DNA of 64,000 nucleotides from Plantago major (lineage: Eukaryota; Streptophyta; Magnoliopsida; Lamiales; Plantaginaceae): positions 99,467,352-99,531,351 of the forward strand of contig CM048841.1 in the NCBI GenBank assembly GCA_026545765.1. The letters run 5' to 3'. Below are positions 51,701 through 64,000 of this stretch, one piece after another. How positions within the stretch are numbered: the stretch's first letter is position 1; each line of letters begins with the position of its first letter. Under the pieces are notes generated by a model. It made no database searches and was not told the DNA's origin. It was given only the letters and a program-made list of their open reading frames with translations. The position numbers and the translations under genes are program-made.

Positions 51701-53350
51701 GAAATACGTTTTTAAATGAGGTTCGATCAACCAAAATAGTTCAATATGCGTAGAATAGGTTTCATACCACAAACCATATCATGTGAATAAAATTTGACAC
51801 AAACTAACTCTATCAGTGTTTCACAAAAATCGTGTACTACCCCTTTGAGTTTTATTGAAGACAAGAGGTCTCGAAATACGTTTTTAAATCGAGGTTCGAT
51901 CAGCAAAATAGTTCAATATAATGCGTAGAATAGGTTTCATACCACAAACCATATCATGTGAATAAAATTTGACACAAACTAACTCTATCGAGTGTTTCAC
52001 AAAAATCGTGTACTACCCCTTTGAGTTTTATTGAAGACAAGAGGTCTGGAAATACGTTTTTAAATCGAGGTTCGATCAACCAAAATAGTTCAATATGTGC
52101 GTAGAATAGGTTTCATACCACAAACCATATCATGTGAATAAAATTTGACACAAACTAACTCTATCAGTGTTTCACAAAAATCGTGTACTACCCCTTTGAG
52201 TTTTATTGAAGACAAGAGGTCTCGGAAATACGTTTTTAAATCGAGGTTCGATCAAACAAAATAGTTCAATATGTAAGTAGAATAGGTTTCATACCACAAA
52301 CCATATCATGTGAATAAAATTTGACACAAACTAACTCTATCAGTGTTTCACAAAAATCGTGTACTACCCCTTTGAGTTTTATTGAAGACAAGAGGTCTAG
52401 AAATACGTTTTTAAATCGAGGTCGATCAACCAAAATAGTTCAATATGTGCGTAGAATAGGTTTCATACCACAAACCATATCATGTGAATAAAATTTGACA
52501 CAAACTAACTCTATCAGTGTTTCACAAAAATCGTGTACTACCCCTTTGAGTTTTATTGAAGACAAGAGGTCTAGGAAATACGTTTTTAAATCGAGGTTCG
52601 ATCAACCAAAATAGTTCAATATGTGCGTAGAATAGGTTTCATACCACAAACCATATCATGTGAATAAAATTTGACACAAACTAACTCTATCAGTGTTTCA
52701 CAAAAAATGTGTACTACCCCTTTGAGTTTTATTGAAGACAAGAGGTCTAGGAAATACGTTTTTAAATCGAGGTTCGATCAACCAAAATAGTTCAATATAA
52801 TGCGTAGAATAGGTTTCATACCACAAACCATATCATGTGAATAAAATTTGACACAAACTAACTCTATCAGTGTTTCACAAAAATCGTGTACTACCCCTTT
52901 GAGTTTTATTGAAGACAAGAGGTCTAGGAAATAGTTTTTAAATCGAGGTTCGATCAACCAAAATAGTTCAATATATGCGTAGAATAGGTTTCATGCCACA
53001 AACCATATCATGTGAATAAAATTTGACACAAACTAACTCTATCAGTGTTTCACAAAAATAGTGTACTACCCCTTTGAGTTTATTGAAGACAAGAGGTCTC
53101 GGAAATACGTTTTTAAATCGAGTTCGATCAACCAAAATAGTTCAATATAATGCGTAGAATAGGTTTCATACCACAAACCATATCATGTGAATAAAATTTG
53201 ACACAAACTAACTCTATCGAGTGTTTCACAAAAATCGTGTACTACCCCTTTGAGTTTTATTGAAGACAAGAGGTCTGAAATACGTTTTTAAATCGAGGTT
53301 CGATCAACCAAAATAGTTCAATATAATGCGTAGAATAGGTTTCATACCAC
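30790..53350. repeat. Central part of array dominated by shortened monomers
   Basis: Most monomers here are about 170-176 bp (for example 175 bp from 44384 to 44559 and to 44734). Losses fall at the same few places: TATCGAGTG to TATCAGTG, A6 to A5, C5 to C4, TCTCGGAAAT to TCTAGGAAAT or TCTCGAAAT or TCTGAAAT, CGAGGTTCG to CGAGTTCG, and ATGTGCGTAG to ATGCGTAG, ATAATGCGTAG or ATAAGTAG. Full-length blocks with more base substitutions interrupt it (about 33050-33410, 34430-35830, 39120-39400, 40200-41600, 45660-45940, 48640-49150). Similar short monomers occur in patches at 23580-24800 and 26520-27900. Confidence 0.85.
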
Positions 53351-56300
53351 AAACCATATCATGTGAATAAAATTTGACACAAACTAACTCTATCGAGTGT
53401 TTCACAAAAAATCGTGTACTACCCCCTTTGAGTTTTATTGAAGACAAGAGGACTTGGAAATACGTTTTAAAATCGAGGTTCGATCAACCAAAATAGTTCA
53501 ATATGTGCGTAGAATAGGTTTCATACCACAAACCATATCATGTGAATAAAATTTGACACAAACTAACTCTATCGAGTGTTTCACAAAAAATCGTGTACTA
53601 CCCCTTTGAGTTTTATTGAAGACAAGAGGTCTCGGAAATACATTTTTAAATTGAGGTTCGATCAACCAAAATAGTTCAATATGTGCGTAGAATAGGTTTC
53701 ATACCACAAACCATATCATGTGAATAAAATTTGACACAAACTAACTCTATCGAGTGTTTCACAAAAAATCGTGTACTACCCCTTTGAGTTTTATTGAAGA
53801 CAAGAGGACTAGGAAATACGTTTTTAAATCGAGGTTGATCAACCAAAATAGTTCAATATAATGCGTAGAATAGGTTTCATACCACAAACCATATCATGTG
53901 AATAAAATTTGACACAAACTAACTCTATCAGTGTTTCACAAAAATCGTGTACTACCCCTTTGAGTTTTATTGAAGACAAGAGGTCTAGAAATACGTTTTT
54001 AAATCGAGGTTCGATCAACCAAAATAGTTCAATATGTGCGTAGAATAGGTTTCATACCACAAACCATATCATGTGAATAAAATTTGACACAAACTAACTC
54101 TATCGAGTGTTTCACCAAAAATCGTGTACTACCCCCTTTGAGTTTTATTGAAGACAAGAGGTCTCGGAAATACGTTTTTAAATCGAGGTTCGATCAACCA
54201 AAATATTTCATACCACAAACCAAATCATGTGAATAAAATTTGACACAAACAAACTCTATCGAGTGTATCACAAAAAGTCGTGTACTACCGCCTTTGAGTT
54301 TTATTGAACACAAGAGGTCTCGGAAATAGGTTTTTAAATCGAGGTTCGACCAGCCAAAATAGTTCAATATATGCGTAGAATAGGTTTCATACCACAAACC
54401 ATATCATGTGAATAAAATTTGACACAAACTAACTCTATCAGTGTTTCACAAAAAATAGTGTACTACCCCTTTGAGTTTTATTGAAGACAAGAGGTCTCGA
54501 AATATCGTTTTTAAATGAGGTTCGATCAACCAAAATAGTTCAATATAATAGTAGAATAGGTTTCATACCACAAACCATATCATGTGAATAAAATTTGACA
54601 CAAACTAACTCTATCGAGTGTTTCACAAAAATCGTGTACTACCCCTTTGAGTTTTATTGAAGACAAGAGGTCTAGAAATACGTTTTTAAATCGAGTTCGA
54701 TCAACCAAAATAGTTCAATATGCGTAGAATAGGTTTCATACCACAAACCATATCATGTGAATAAAATTTGACACAAACTAACTCTATCAGTGTTTCACAA
54801 AAATGTGTACTACCCCTTTGAGTTTTATTGAAGACAAGAGGTCTAGGAAATACGTTTTTAAATCGAGTTCGATCAACCAAAATAGTTCAATATGCGTAGA
54901 ATAGGTTTCATACCACAAACCATATCATGTGAATAAAATTTGACACAAACTAACTCTATCAGTGTTTCACAAAAAATGTGTACTACCCCTTTGAGTTTAT
55001 TGAAGACAAGAGGTCTGAAATACGTTTTTAAATCGAGTTCGATCAACCAAAATAGTTCAATATATGCGTAGAATAGGTTTCATACCACAAACCATATCAT
55101 GTGAATAAAATTTGACACAAACTAACTCTATCAGTGTTTCACAAAAATCGTGTACTACCCCTTTGAGTTTTATTGAAGACAAGAGGTCTCGGAAATACGT
55201 TTCTAAATCGAGGTTCGATCAACCAAAATAGTTCAATATAAATAGAATAGGTTTCATACCACAAACCATATCATGTGAATAAAATTTGACACAAACTAAC
55301 TCTATCAGTGTTTCACAAAAATCGTGTACTACCCCTTTGAGTTTTATTGAAGACAAGAGGTCTAGGAAATACGTTTTTAAATGAGGTTCGATCAACCAAA
55401 ATAGTTCAATATAATGCGTAGAATAGGTTTCATACCACAAACCATATCATGTGAATAAAATTTGACACAAACTAACTCTATCGAGTGTTTCACAAAAATC
55501 GTGTACTACCCCTTTGAGTTTTATTGAAGACAAGAGGTCTCGGAAATACGTTTTTAAATCGATGTTCGATCAACCAAAATAGTTCAATATATGCGTAGAA
55601 TAGGTTTCATACCACAAACCATATCATGTGAATAAAATTTGGCACAAACTAACTCTATCAGTGTTTCACAAAAAAAATAGTGTACTACTCCATTTGAGTT
55701 TTACTGAAGACAAGAGGTCTCGGAAATACGTTTTTAAATCGAGTTCAGATCAACCAAAATAGTTCAATATGTGCGTAGAATAGGTTTCATACCACAAACC
55801 ATATCATGTGAATAAAATTTGACACAAACTAACTCTATCGAGTGTTTCACAAAAATGGTGTACTACCCCTTTGAGTTTATTGAAGACAAGAGGTCTCGGA
55901 AATACGTTTTTAAATCGAGGTTCGATCAACCAAAATAGTTCAATAAGTGCGTAGAATAGGTGTCATACCACAAACCATATCATGTGAATAAAATTTGACA
56001 CAAACTAACTCTATCGAGTGTTTCACAAAAAATCGTGTACTACCCCTTTGAGTTTTATTGAAGACAAGAGGTCTCGGAAATACGTTTTTAAATAGAGGTT
56101 CGATCAACCAAAATAGTTCAATATGTCGTAGAATAGGTTTCATACCACAAACCATATCATGTGAATAAAATTTGACAAAAACTAACTCTATCTAGTGTTT
56201 CACAAAAAATAGTGTACTACCGCTTTGAGTTTTATTGAAGACAAGAGGTCTCGGAATTACGTTTTTAAATCGAGGTTCGATCAACCAAAATAGTTCAATA

Positions 56301-57959
56301 TGTGCGTAGAATAGGTTTCATACCACAAACCATATCATGTGAATAAAATTTGACACAAACTAACTCTATCGAGTGTTTCATAAAAAAATCGTGTACTACC
56401 TCTTTGAGTTTATTGAAGACAAGAGGTCTCGAAATACGTTTTTAAATCGAGGTTCGATCAACCAAAATAGTTCAATATAATGCGTAGAATAGGTTTCATA
56501 CCACAAACCATATCATGTGAATAAAATTTGACACAAACTAACTCTATCGAGTGTTTCACAAAAATCGTGTACTACCCCTTTGAGTTTTATTGAAGACAAG
56601 AGGTCTAGGAAATACGTTTTAAATCGAGGTTCGATCAACCAAAATAGTTCAATATGCGTAGAATAGGTTTCATACCACAAACCATATCATGTGAATAAAA
56701 TTTTACACAAACTAACTCTATCGAGTGTTTCACAAAAAATGTACTACCCCTTTGAGTTTTATTGAAGACAAGAGGTCTAGGAAATCGTTTTTAAATCGCG
56801 GTTCGATCAACCAAAATAGTTCAATATGTGCGTAGAATAGGTTTCATACCACAAACCATATCATGTGAATAAAATTTGACACAAACTAACTCTATCAGTG
56901 TTTCACAAAAATCGTGTACTACCCCTTTGAGTTTTATTGAAGACAAGAGGTCTAGGAAATCGTTTTTAAATCGAGGTTCGATCAACGAAAATAGTTCAAT
57001 ATGTGCGTAGAATAGGTTTCATACCACAAACCATATCATGTGAATAAAATTTGACACAAACTAACTCTATCGAGTGTTTCACAAAAAATCGTGTACTAAC
57101 CCCTTTGAGTTTTATTGAAGACAAGAGGTCTCGGAAATACGTTTTTAAATCGAGGTTCGTTCAACCAAAATAGTTCAATATGTGCGTAGAATAGGTTTCA
57201 TACCACAAACCATATCATGTGAATAAAATTTGACACAAACTAACTCTATCGAGTGTTTCACAAAAAATCGTGTACTACCCCTTTGAGTTTTATTGAAGAC
57301 AAGAGGTCTAGGAAATACGTTTTTAAATCGAGGTTCGATCACCAAAATAGTTCAATATGTGCGTAGAATAGGTTTCATACCACAAACCATATCATGTGAA
57401 TAAAATTTGACACAAACTAACTCTATCAGTGTTTCACAAAAATAGTGTACTACCTCTTTGAGTTTTATTGAAGACAAGAGGTGTCGGAAATACGTTTTTA
57501 AATCGAGGTTCGATCAACCAAAATAGTTCAATATGTGCGTAGAATATGTTTCATACCACAAACCATAATTTGAATAAAACTTGAGACAAACTAATTCTAT
57601 CGAGTGTTTCACAAAAAATCGTGTATTACCCCCTTTGAGTTTTATGGAAGACAAGAGGTCTCGGAAATACGTTTTTAAATCGAGGTTCGATCAATCAAAA
57701 TAGTTCAATATGTGCGTAGAATAGGTTTCATGCTACAAACCATATCATGTGAATAAAATTTGACACAAACTAACTCTATCGAGTGTTTCACAAAAAATCG
57801 TGTACTACCCCCTTTGAGTTTTATTGAAGACAAGAGGTCTCGGAAATAGGTTTTTAAATCGAGGTCCGATCAACCAAAATAGTTCAGTATGTGCGTAGAA
57901 TAAGTTTCATACCACAAACCATATCATGTGAATAAAATTTGACACAAACTAACTCTATC

Positions 57960-60030
57960 GAGTGTTTCACTAAAAATCGTGTACTACCTACCCCCTTTAA
58001 GTTTTATTGAAGACAAGATGTCTCTGAAATACGTTTTTAAATCGAGGTTCGATCAACCAAAATAGTTCAGTATGTGCGTAGAATAGGTTTCATACCACAA
58101 ACCATATCATGTGAATAAAATTTGACACAAACTAACTCTATCGAGTGTTTCACAAAAATTCGTGTACTACCCCTTTGAGTTTTATTGAACACAAGAGGTC
58201 TCAGAAATAGGTTTTTAAATCGAGGTTCGACCAGCTAAAATAGTTCAATATGTTCGTAGAATAGGTTTCATACCACAAACCATATCATATGAATAAAATT
58301 TGACACAAACTAACTCTATCGAGTGTTTCACAAAAAATCGTGTACTACCCCCTTTGAGTTTTATTGAAGACAAGAGGTCTCGAAAATAGGTTTTTAAATC
58401 GAGGTCCGATCAACCAAAATTGTTCAATATGTACATAGAATAGGTTTCATACCACAAAGCATATCATGTGAATAAAGTTTGACACAAACAAACTCTATCT
58501 AGTGTTTCACAAAAAATTGTGTACTACCCCTTTGAGTTTTATTGAAGACAAGAGGTCTCGGAAATACGTTTTTAAATCGAGGTTCGATCAACCAAAATAG
58601 TTCAATATGTGCTTAGAATAGGTTTTATACCACAAACAATATCATGTGAATAAAATTTTACACAAACTAACTCTATCAAGGGTTTCACAAAAAATCGTGT
58701 ACTACCCCCCTTTGAGTTTTATTGAAGACAAGAGGTCTGAAATACGTTTTTAAATCGAGGTTCGATCAACCAAAATAGTTCAATATATGCGTAGAATATG
58801 TTTCATACCACAAACCATATCATGTGAATAAAATTTGACACAAACTAACTCTATCAGTGTTTCACAAAAATCGTGTACTACCCCTTTGAGTTTTATTGAA
58901 GACAAGAGGTCTCGCAAATACGTTTTTAAATCGAGGTTCGATCAACCAAAATAGTTCAATATGCACGTAGAATAGGTTTCATACCACAAACCATATCATG
59001 TGAATAAAATTTGACACAAACTAACTCTATCAGTGTTTCACAAAAATCGTGTACTACCCCTTTGAGTTTTATTGAAGACAAGAGGTCTCGAAATACGTTT
59101 TTAAATCGAGGTTCGATCAACAAAATAGTTCAATATAATGCGTAGAATAGGTTTCATACCACAAAGCATATCATGTGAATAAAGTTTGACACAAACAAAC
59201 TCTATCTAGTGTTTCACAGAAAATTGTGTACAACCCCTTTGAGTTTTATTGAAGACAAGAGGTCTCGGAAATACGTTTTTAAATCGAGGTTCGATCAACC
59301 AAAATAGTTCAATATGTGCATAGAATAGGTTTTATACCACAAACCATATCATGTGAATAAAATTTTACACAAACTAACTCTATCAGTGTTTCACAAAAAA
59401 TGTACTACCCCCTTTGAGTTTTATTGAAGACAAGAGGTCTCGGAAATACGTTTTTAAATCGAGGTTCGATCAACCAAAATAGTTCAATATGTGCGTAGAA
59501 TATGTTTCATACCACAAACCATATCATGTGAATAAAATTTTACACAAACTAACTCTATCAAGGGTTTCACAAAAAATCGTGTACTACCCCCTTTGAGTTT
59601 TATTGAAGACAAGAGGTCTCGGAAATACATTTTTAAATCGAGGTTCGATCAACCAAAATAGTTCAATATGTGCGTAGAATAGGTTTCATACCACAAACCA
59701 TATCATGTGAATAAAATTTGACACAAACTAACTCTATCGAGTGTTTCACTAAAAATCGTGTACTACCCCCTTTGAGTTTTATTGAAGACAAGAGGTCTCT
59801 GAAATACGTTTTTAAATCGATGTTTGATCAACCAAAATTGTTCAATATGTGCGTAGATTAGATTTCATACCACAAACCATATCATGTGAATAAAATTTGA
59901 CACAAACTAACTCTATCGAGTGTTTCACAAAAATTCGTGTACTACCCCTTTTGAGTTTTATTGAACACAAGAGGTCTCGGAAATAGGTTTTTAAATCGAG
60001 GTTCGACCAGCTAAAATAGTTCAATATGTG
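57960..60030. repeat. 10-monomer higher-order duplication (~1778 bp)
   Basis: The marker TTTCACTAAAAATCGTG recurs at about 57966 and 59745, AAATTCGTGTACTACC at about 58156 and 59932, and GACCAGCTAAAATAG at about 58229 and 60005. All give spacings of 1776-1779 bp, equal to ten monomers. The period differs from the 9-monomer unit near the left edge, so the array is a mosaic of local amplifications. Confidence 0.75.
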
Positions 60031-63000
60031 CGTAGAATAGGTTTCATACCACAAACCATAACATGTGAATAAAATTTGACACAAACTAACTCTATCGAGT
60101 GTTTCACAAAAAATCGTGTACTACCCCCTTTGAGTTTTATTGAAGACAAGAGGTCTCGGAAATACATTTTTAAATCGAGGTTCGATCAACCAAAATAGTT
60201 CAATATGTGCGTAGAATATGTTTCATACCACAAACCATATCATGTGAATAAAATTTGACACAAACTAACTCTATCGAGTGTTTCACAAAAAATCGTGTAC
60301 TACCCCCTTTGAGTTTTATTGAAGACAAGAGGTCTCGGAAATACGTTTTTAAATCGAGGTTCGATCAACCAAAATAGTTCAATATGTGCGTAGAATTGGT
60401 TTCATACCACAAACCATATCATGTGAATAAAATTTTACACAAACTAACTCTATCAAGTGTTTCACAAAAAATCGTGTACTACCCCTTTGAGTTTTATTGA
60501 AGACATGAGGTCTCGGAAATACGTTTTTAAATCGAGGTTCGCTCAACAAAAATAGTTCAATATGTGCGTAGAATAGGTTTCATACCACAAACCATATCAT
60601 GTGAATAAAATTTGACACAAACTAACTCTATCGAGTGTTTCACAAAAAATAGTGTACTACCCCCTTTGAGTTTTATTGAAGACAAGAGGTCTCGGAAATA
60701 CGTTTTTAAATCGAGGTTCGATCAACCAAAATAGTTCAATATGTGCGTAGAATATGTTTCATACCACAAACCATATCATGTGAATAAAATTTGACACAAA
60801 CTAACTCTATCGAGTGTTTCACAAAAAATCATGTACTACCACCTTTGGGTTTTATTGAAGACAAGATGTCTCTGAAATACGTTTTTAAATCGAGGTTCGA
60901 CCAACCAAAATAGTTCACTATGTGCGTAGAATAGGTTTCATACCACAAACCATATCACATGAATAAAATTTGACACAAAGTAACTCTATCGAGTGTTTCA
61001 CAAAAAATCGTGTACTACCCCCTTCGAGTTTTATTGAAGACAAGAGGTCTCGGAAATACGTTTTTAAATCGAGGTTTGCTCAACAAAAATAGTTCAATAT
61101 GTGCGTAGAATAGGTTTCATACCACAAACCATATCATGTGAATAAAATTTGACACAAACTAACTCTATCGAGTGTTTCACAAAAAATCGTGTACTACCCC
61201 CTTTGAGTTTTATTGAAGACAAGAGGTCTCGGAAATACGTTTTTAAATCGAGGTTCGATCAACCAAAATTGTTCAATATGTGCGTAGAATAGGTTTCATA
61301 CCACAAACCATATCATGTGAATAAAATTTGACACAAACTAACTCTATCGAGTGTTTCACTAAAAATTCGTGTACTACCCCCCTTTGAGTTTTATTGAACA
61401 CAAGAGGTCTCGGAAATAGGTTTTTAAATCGAGGTTCGATCAACCAAAATTGTTCAATATGTGCGTAGAATAGGTTTCATACCACAAACCATATCATGTG
61501 AATAAAATTTGACACAAACTAACTATATCGAGTGTTTCACAAAAAATCGTGTACAGCGCCATTTGAGTTTTATTGAATACATGAGGTCTCGGAAATACAT
61601 TTTTAAATCGAGGTCCGATCAACCAAAATATTTCAATATGTGCGTAGAATAAATTTCATACCACAAAACAAATCATGTGAATAAAATTTGACACAAACTA
61701 ACTCTATCGAGTGTTTCACAAAAAATCGTGTACTACCCCTTTGAGTTTTCTTGAAGACAAGAGGTCTCGGAAATAGGTTTTTAAATCGAGGTCCGATCAA
61801 CCAAAATTGTTCAATATGTACATAGATTAGGTTTCATACCACAAACCATATCATGTGAATAAAATTTGACACAAACAAACTCTATCTAATGTTTCACAAA
61901 AAATCGTGTACTACCCCCTTTGAGTTTTATTGAAGACAAGAGGTCTCGGAAATACGTTTTTAAATCGAGGTTCGATCAACCAAAATAGTTCAATATGTGC
62001 GTAGAATAGGTTTCATACCACAAACCATATCATGTGAATAAAATTTGACACAAACTAACTCTATCGAGTGTTTCACAAAAATAGTGTACTAACCCCTTTA
62101 AGTTTTTTTGAAGACAAGAGGTCTCGGAAATACGTTTTTAAATCGAGGTTCGATCAACCAAAATAGTTCAATATGTGCGTAGAATATGTTTCATACCACA
62201 AACCATATCATGTGAATAAAATTTGACACAAACTAACTCTATCGAGTGTTTCACAAAAAATCGTGTACTACCCCCTTTGAGTTTTATTGAAGACAAGAGG
62301 TCTCGGAAATACGTTTTTAAATCGAGGTTCGATCAACCAAAATAGTTCAATATGTGCGTAGAATAGGTTTCATACCACAAACCATATCATGTGAATAATA
62401 TTTGACACAAACTAACTCTATCGAGTGTTTCACAAAAAATCGTGTACTATACCCCCTTTGAGTTTTATTGAAGAGAAGAGGTGTCGGAAATACGTTTTTA
62501 AATCGAGGTTCAATCAAGCAAAATAGTTCAATATTTGCATAGAATAGGTGTCATACGACAAACCATATCATGTCAATAAAATTTGACACAAACTAACTCT
62601 ATCGAGTGTTTCACAAAAAATCGTGTACTATACCCCCTTTGAGTTTTATTGAAGACAAGAGGTCTCGGAAATATGTTTTTAAATCGAGGTTCGATCAATC
62701 AAAATAGTTCAATATGTGCGTATAATAGGTTTCATACCACAAACCATATCATGTGAATAAAATTTGACACAAACTAACTCTATCGAGTGTTTCACAAAAA
62801 ATCGTGTACTACCCCCTTTGAGTTTTATTGAAGACAAGAGGTCTCGGAAATACGTTTTTAAATCGAGGTTCGATCAACCAAAATAGTTCAATATGTGCGT
62901 AGAATATGTTTCATACCACAAACCATATCATGTGAATAAAATTTGACACAAACTAACACTATCGAGTGTTTCACAAAAAATCGTGTACTACCCCCTTTGA

Positions 63001-63420
63001 GTTTTATTGAAGACAAGAGGTCTCGGAAATACATTTTTAAATCGAGGTTCGATCAACCAAAATAGTTCAATATATGCGTAGAATAGGTTTCATACCACAA
63101 ACCATATTATGTGAATAAAATTTTACATAAACTAACTCGATCGAGTGTTTCACAAAAAATCGTGTACTACCCCTTTGAGTTTTATTGAAGACAAGAGGTC
63201 TCGGAAATACGTTTTTAAATCGATGTTCGATCAACCAAAATAGTTCAATATGTGCGTAGAATTGGTTTCATACCACAAACCATATCATGTGAATAAAATT
63301 TGACACAAACTAACTCTATCGAGTGTTTCACAAAAAATCGTGTACTACCCCCTTTGAGTTTTATTGAAGACAAGAGGTCTCGGAAATACGTTTTTAAATC
63401 GAGGTTCGATCAACCAAAAT

Positions 63421-63599
63421 AGTTCAATATGTGCGTAGAATAGGTTTCATACCACAAACCATATCATGTGAATAAAATTTGACACAAACTAACTCTATCG
63501 AGTGTTTCACAAAAAATCGTGTACTACCCCCTTTGAGTTTTATTGAAGACAAGAGGTCTCGGAAATAAGTTTTTAAATCGAGGTACGATCAACCAAAAT
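63421..63599. repeat. Representative full-length 179-bp monomer
   Basis: This copy matches the majority base at essentially every position in the flanking arrays and is a good reference unit. Starting from AGTTCAATAT it holds three short dyads: GGTTTcataccacAAACC, AGACaagagGTCT and GGTTcgatcAACC. Pyrimidine run CCCCC, A6 and T5 runs mark the positions that vary in length elsewhere. Confidence 0.85.
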
Positions 63600-64000
63600 A
63601 GTTCAATATGTGCGTAGAATAGGTTTCATACCACAAACCATATCATGTGAATAAAATTTGACACAAACTAACTCTATCGAGTGTTTCACAAAAAATCGTG
63701 TACTACCCCATTTGAGTTTTATTGAAGACAAGAGGTCTCGGAAATACATTTTTAAATCGAGGTCCGATCAACCAAAATAGTTCAATATGTGCGTAGAATT
63801 GGTTTCATACCACAAACCATATCATGTGAATAAAATTTTACACAAACTAACTCTATCAAGTGTTTCACAAAAAATCGTGTACTACCCCCTTTGAGTTTTA
63901 TTGAAGACATGAGGTCTCGGAAATACGTTTTTAAATCGAGGTACGATCAACCAAAATAGTTCAATATGTGCGTAGAATAGGTTTCATACCACAAACCATA

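Larger units (their letters stand above)
19964..64000. repeat. 179-bp satellite array, about 250 head-to-tail monomers
   Basis: One sequence repeats in a single orientation to the window's end with no transposon, inversion or unrelated insert. Full monomers are 179 bp: AGTTCAATAT starts at 63242, 63421 and 63600. My count of the consensus gives 62 G/C in 179 (about 35%) and seven CpGs. Landmarks in order: ACCACAAACCATATCATG, GACACAAACTAACTCTATCG, CACAAAAAATCGTGTAC, TACCCCCTTTGAG, GAAGACAAGAGGTCTCGG, TACGTTTTTAAATCGAGG, TTCGATCAACCAAAATAG. Length, homogeneity and array size fit a centromeric, pericentromeric or subtelomeric plant satellite. Short reading frames inside monomers are not genes. 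Confidence 0.98.

Noticed and set aside
20094-60084. Dozens of similar 60-129-residue minus-strand ORFs across the array, with IELVCVKFYSHDMVCGMKP
   Set aside because: They are translations of the satellite monomer. A 179-bp unit is not a multiple of three, so frames cannot persist, and the longer ones exist only where indels happen to change phase.
20270-63970. tRNA genes suggested by GGTTCGATC in each monomer
   Set aside because: No A box, no acceptor or anticodon stems and no proper T-stem pairing around the motif; only a partial B-box resemblance remains.
19964-64000. CRISPR-like regular repeats
   Set aside because: The repeats are contiguous with no unique spacers, far too long, and in a plant nuclear context.
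19964-64000. CENP-B box or telomere repeat within the array
   Set aside because: No CENP-B-box-like motif and no TTTAGGG runs were seen in the monomer.
19964-64000. Satellite derived from the adjacent Tat element
   Set aside because: No monomer landmark was found in the retroelement sequence apart from the six-base ATCATG at the junction.

Overview
This window looks like a gene-poor, probably pericentromeric or centromeric stretch of a plant nuclear genome, most likely a eudicot. The evidence is a CACTA transposon with a TNP2-type transposase, Tat-lineage Ty3/gypsy sequence with a second RNase H, a Stowaway MITE, one plant-type F-box gene, and 44 kb of uninterrupted satellite DNA. I could not identify the species. 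No prokaryotic feature, tRNA, rRNA or CRISPR array is visible.

Left part (1-7428): the right-hand end of a CACTA (En/Spm) element fills 1-4224. It is transcribed leftwards and its left end lies outside the window. It carries a decayed TNP2-like transposase gene directly fused, by an internal deletion, to a decayed second gene (Transposase_24/ptta-like). It was inserted into an inverted Tat-type LTR (4225-5006). A second, non-autonomous CACTA element of the same family (5889-7428) follows and itself carries a 220-bp Stowaway MITE.

Middle part (7429-19963): one frame-disrupted F-box/FBA gene (8318-9425) is the only host-type gene. It is followed by a likely Ty1/copia-type solo LTR (10425-11635), two opposed Tat-type LTR pieces (11641-12992), a plus-strand ORF resembling the antisense ORFs of Tat elements, and GC-richer non-coding retroelement sequence with a 178-bp tandem duplication. 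An old, broken Tat-lineage pol region (about 16250-19963, minus strand) completes this part. It stops abruptly where the satellite starts, within a shared ATCATG.

Right part (19964-64000): about 250 head-to-tail copies of one satellite run to the window's end. The full monomer is 179 bp, about 35% GC, with seven CpGs. All copies have the same orientation and no transposon interrupts them. Local higher-order duplications of 9 monomers (about 1605 bp) and 10 monomers (about 1778 bp) can be traced through shared rare variants. In the central portion most monomers are shortened to about 170-176 bp by small losses that fall almost only at CpG sites and homopolymers. This suggests uncorrected long-read consensus error at methylated CpGs at least as strongly as real evolution. 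The most useful outputs are the satellite with its higher-order structure, this error-like pattern, and the retroelement/satellite junction. I found no convincing new gene system.
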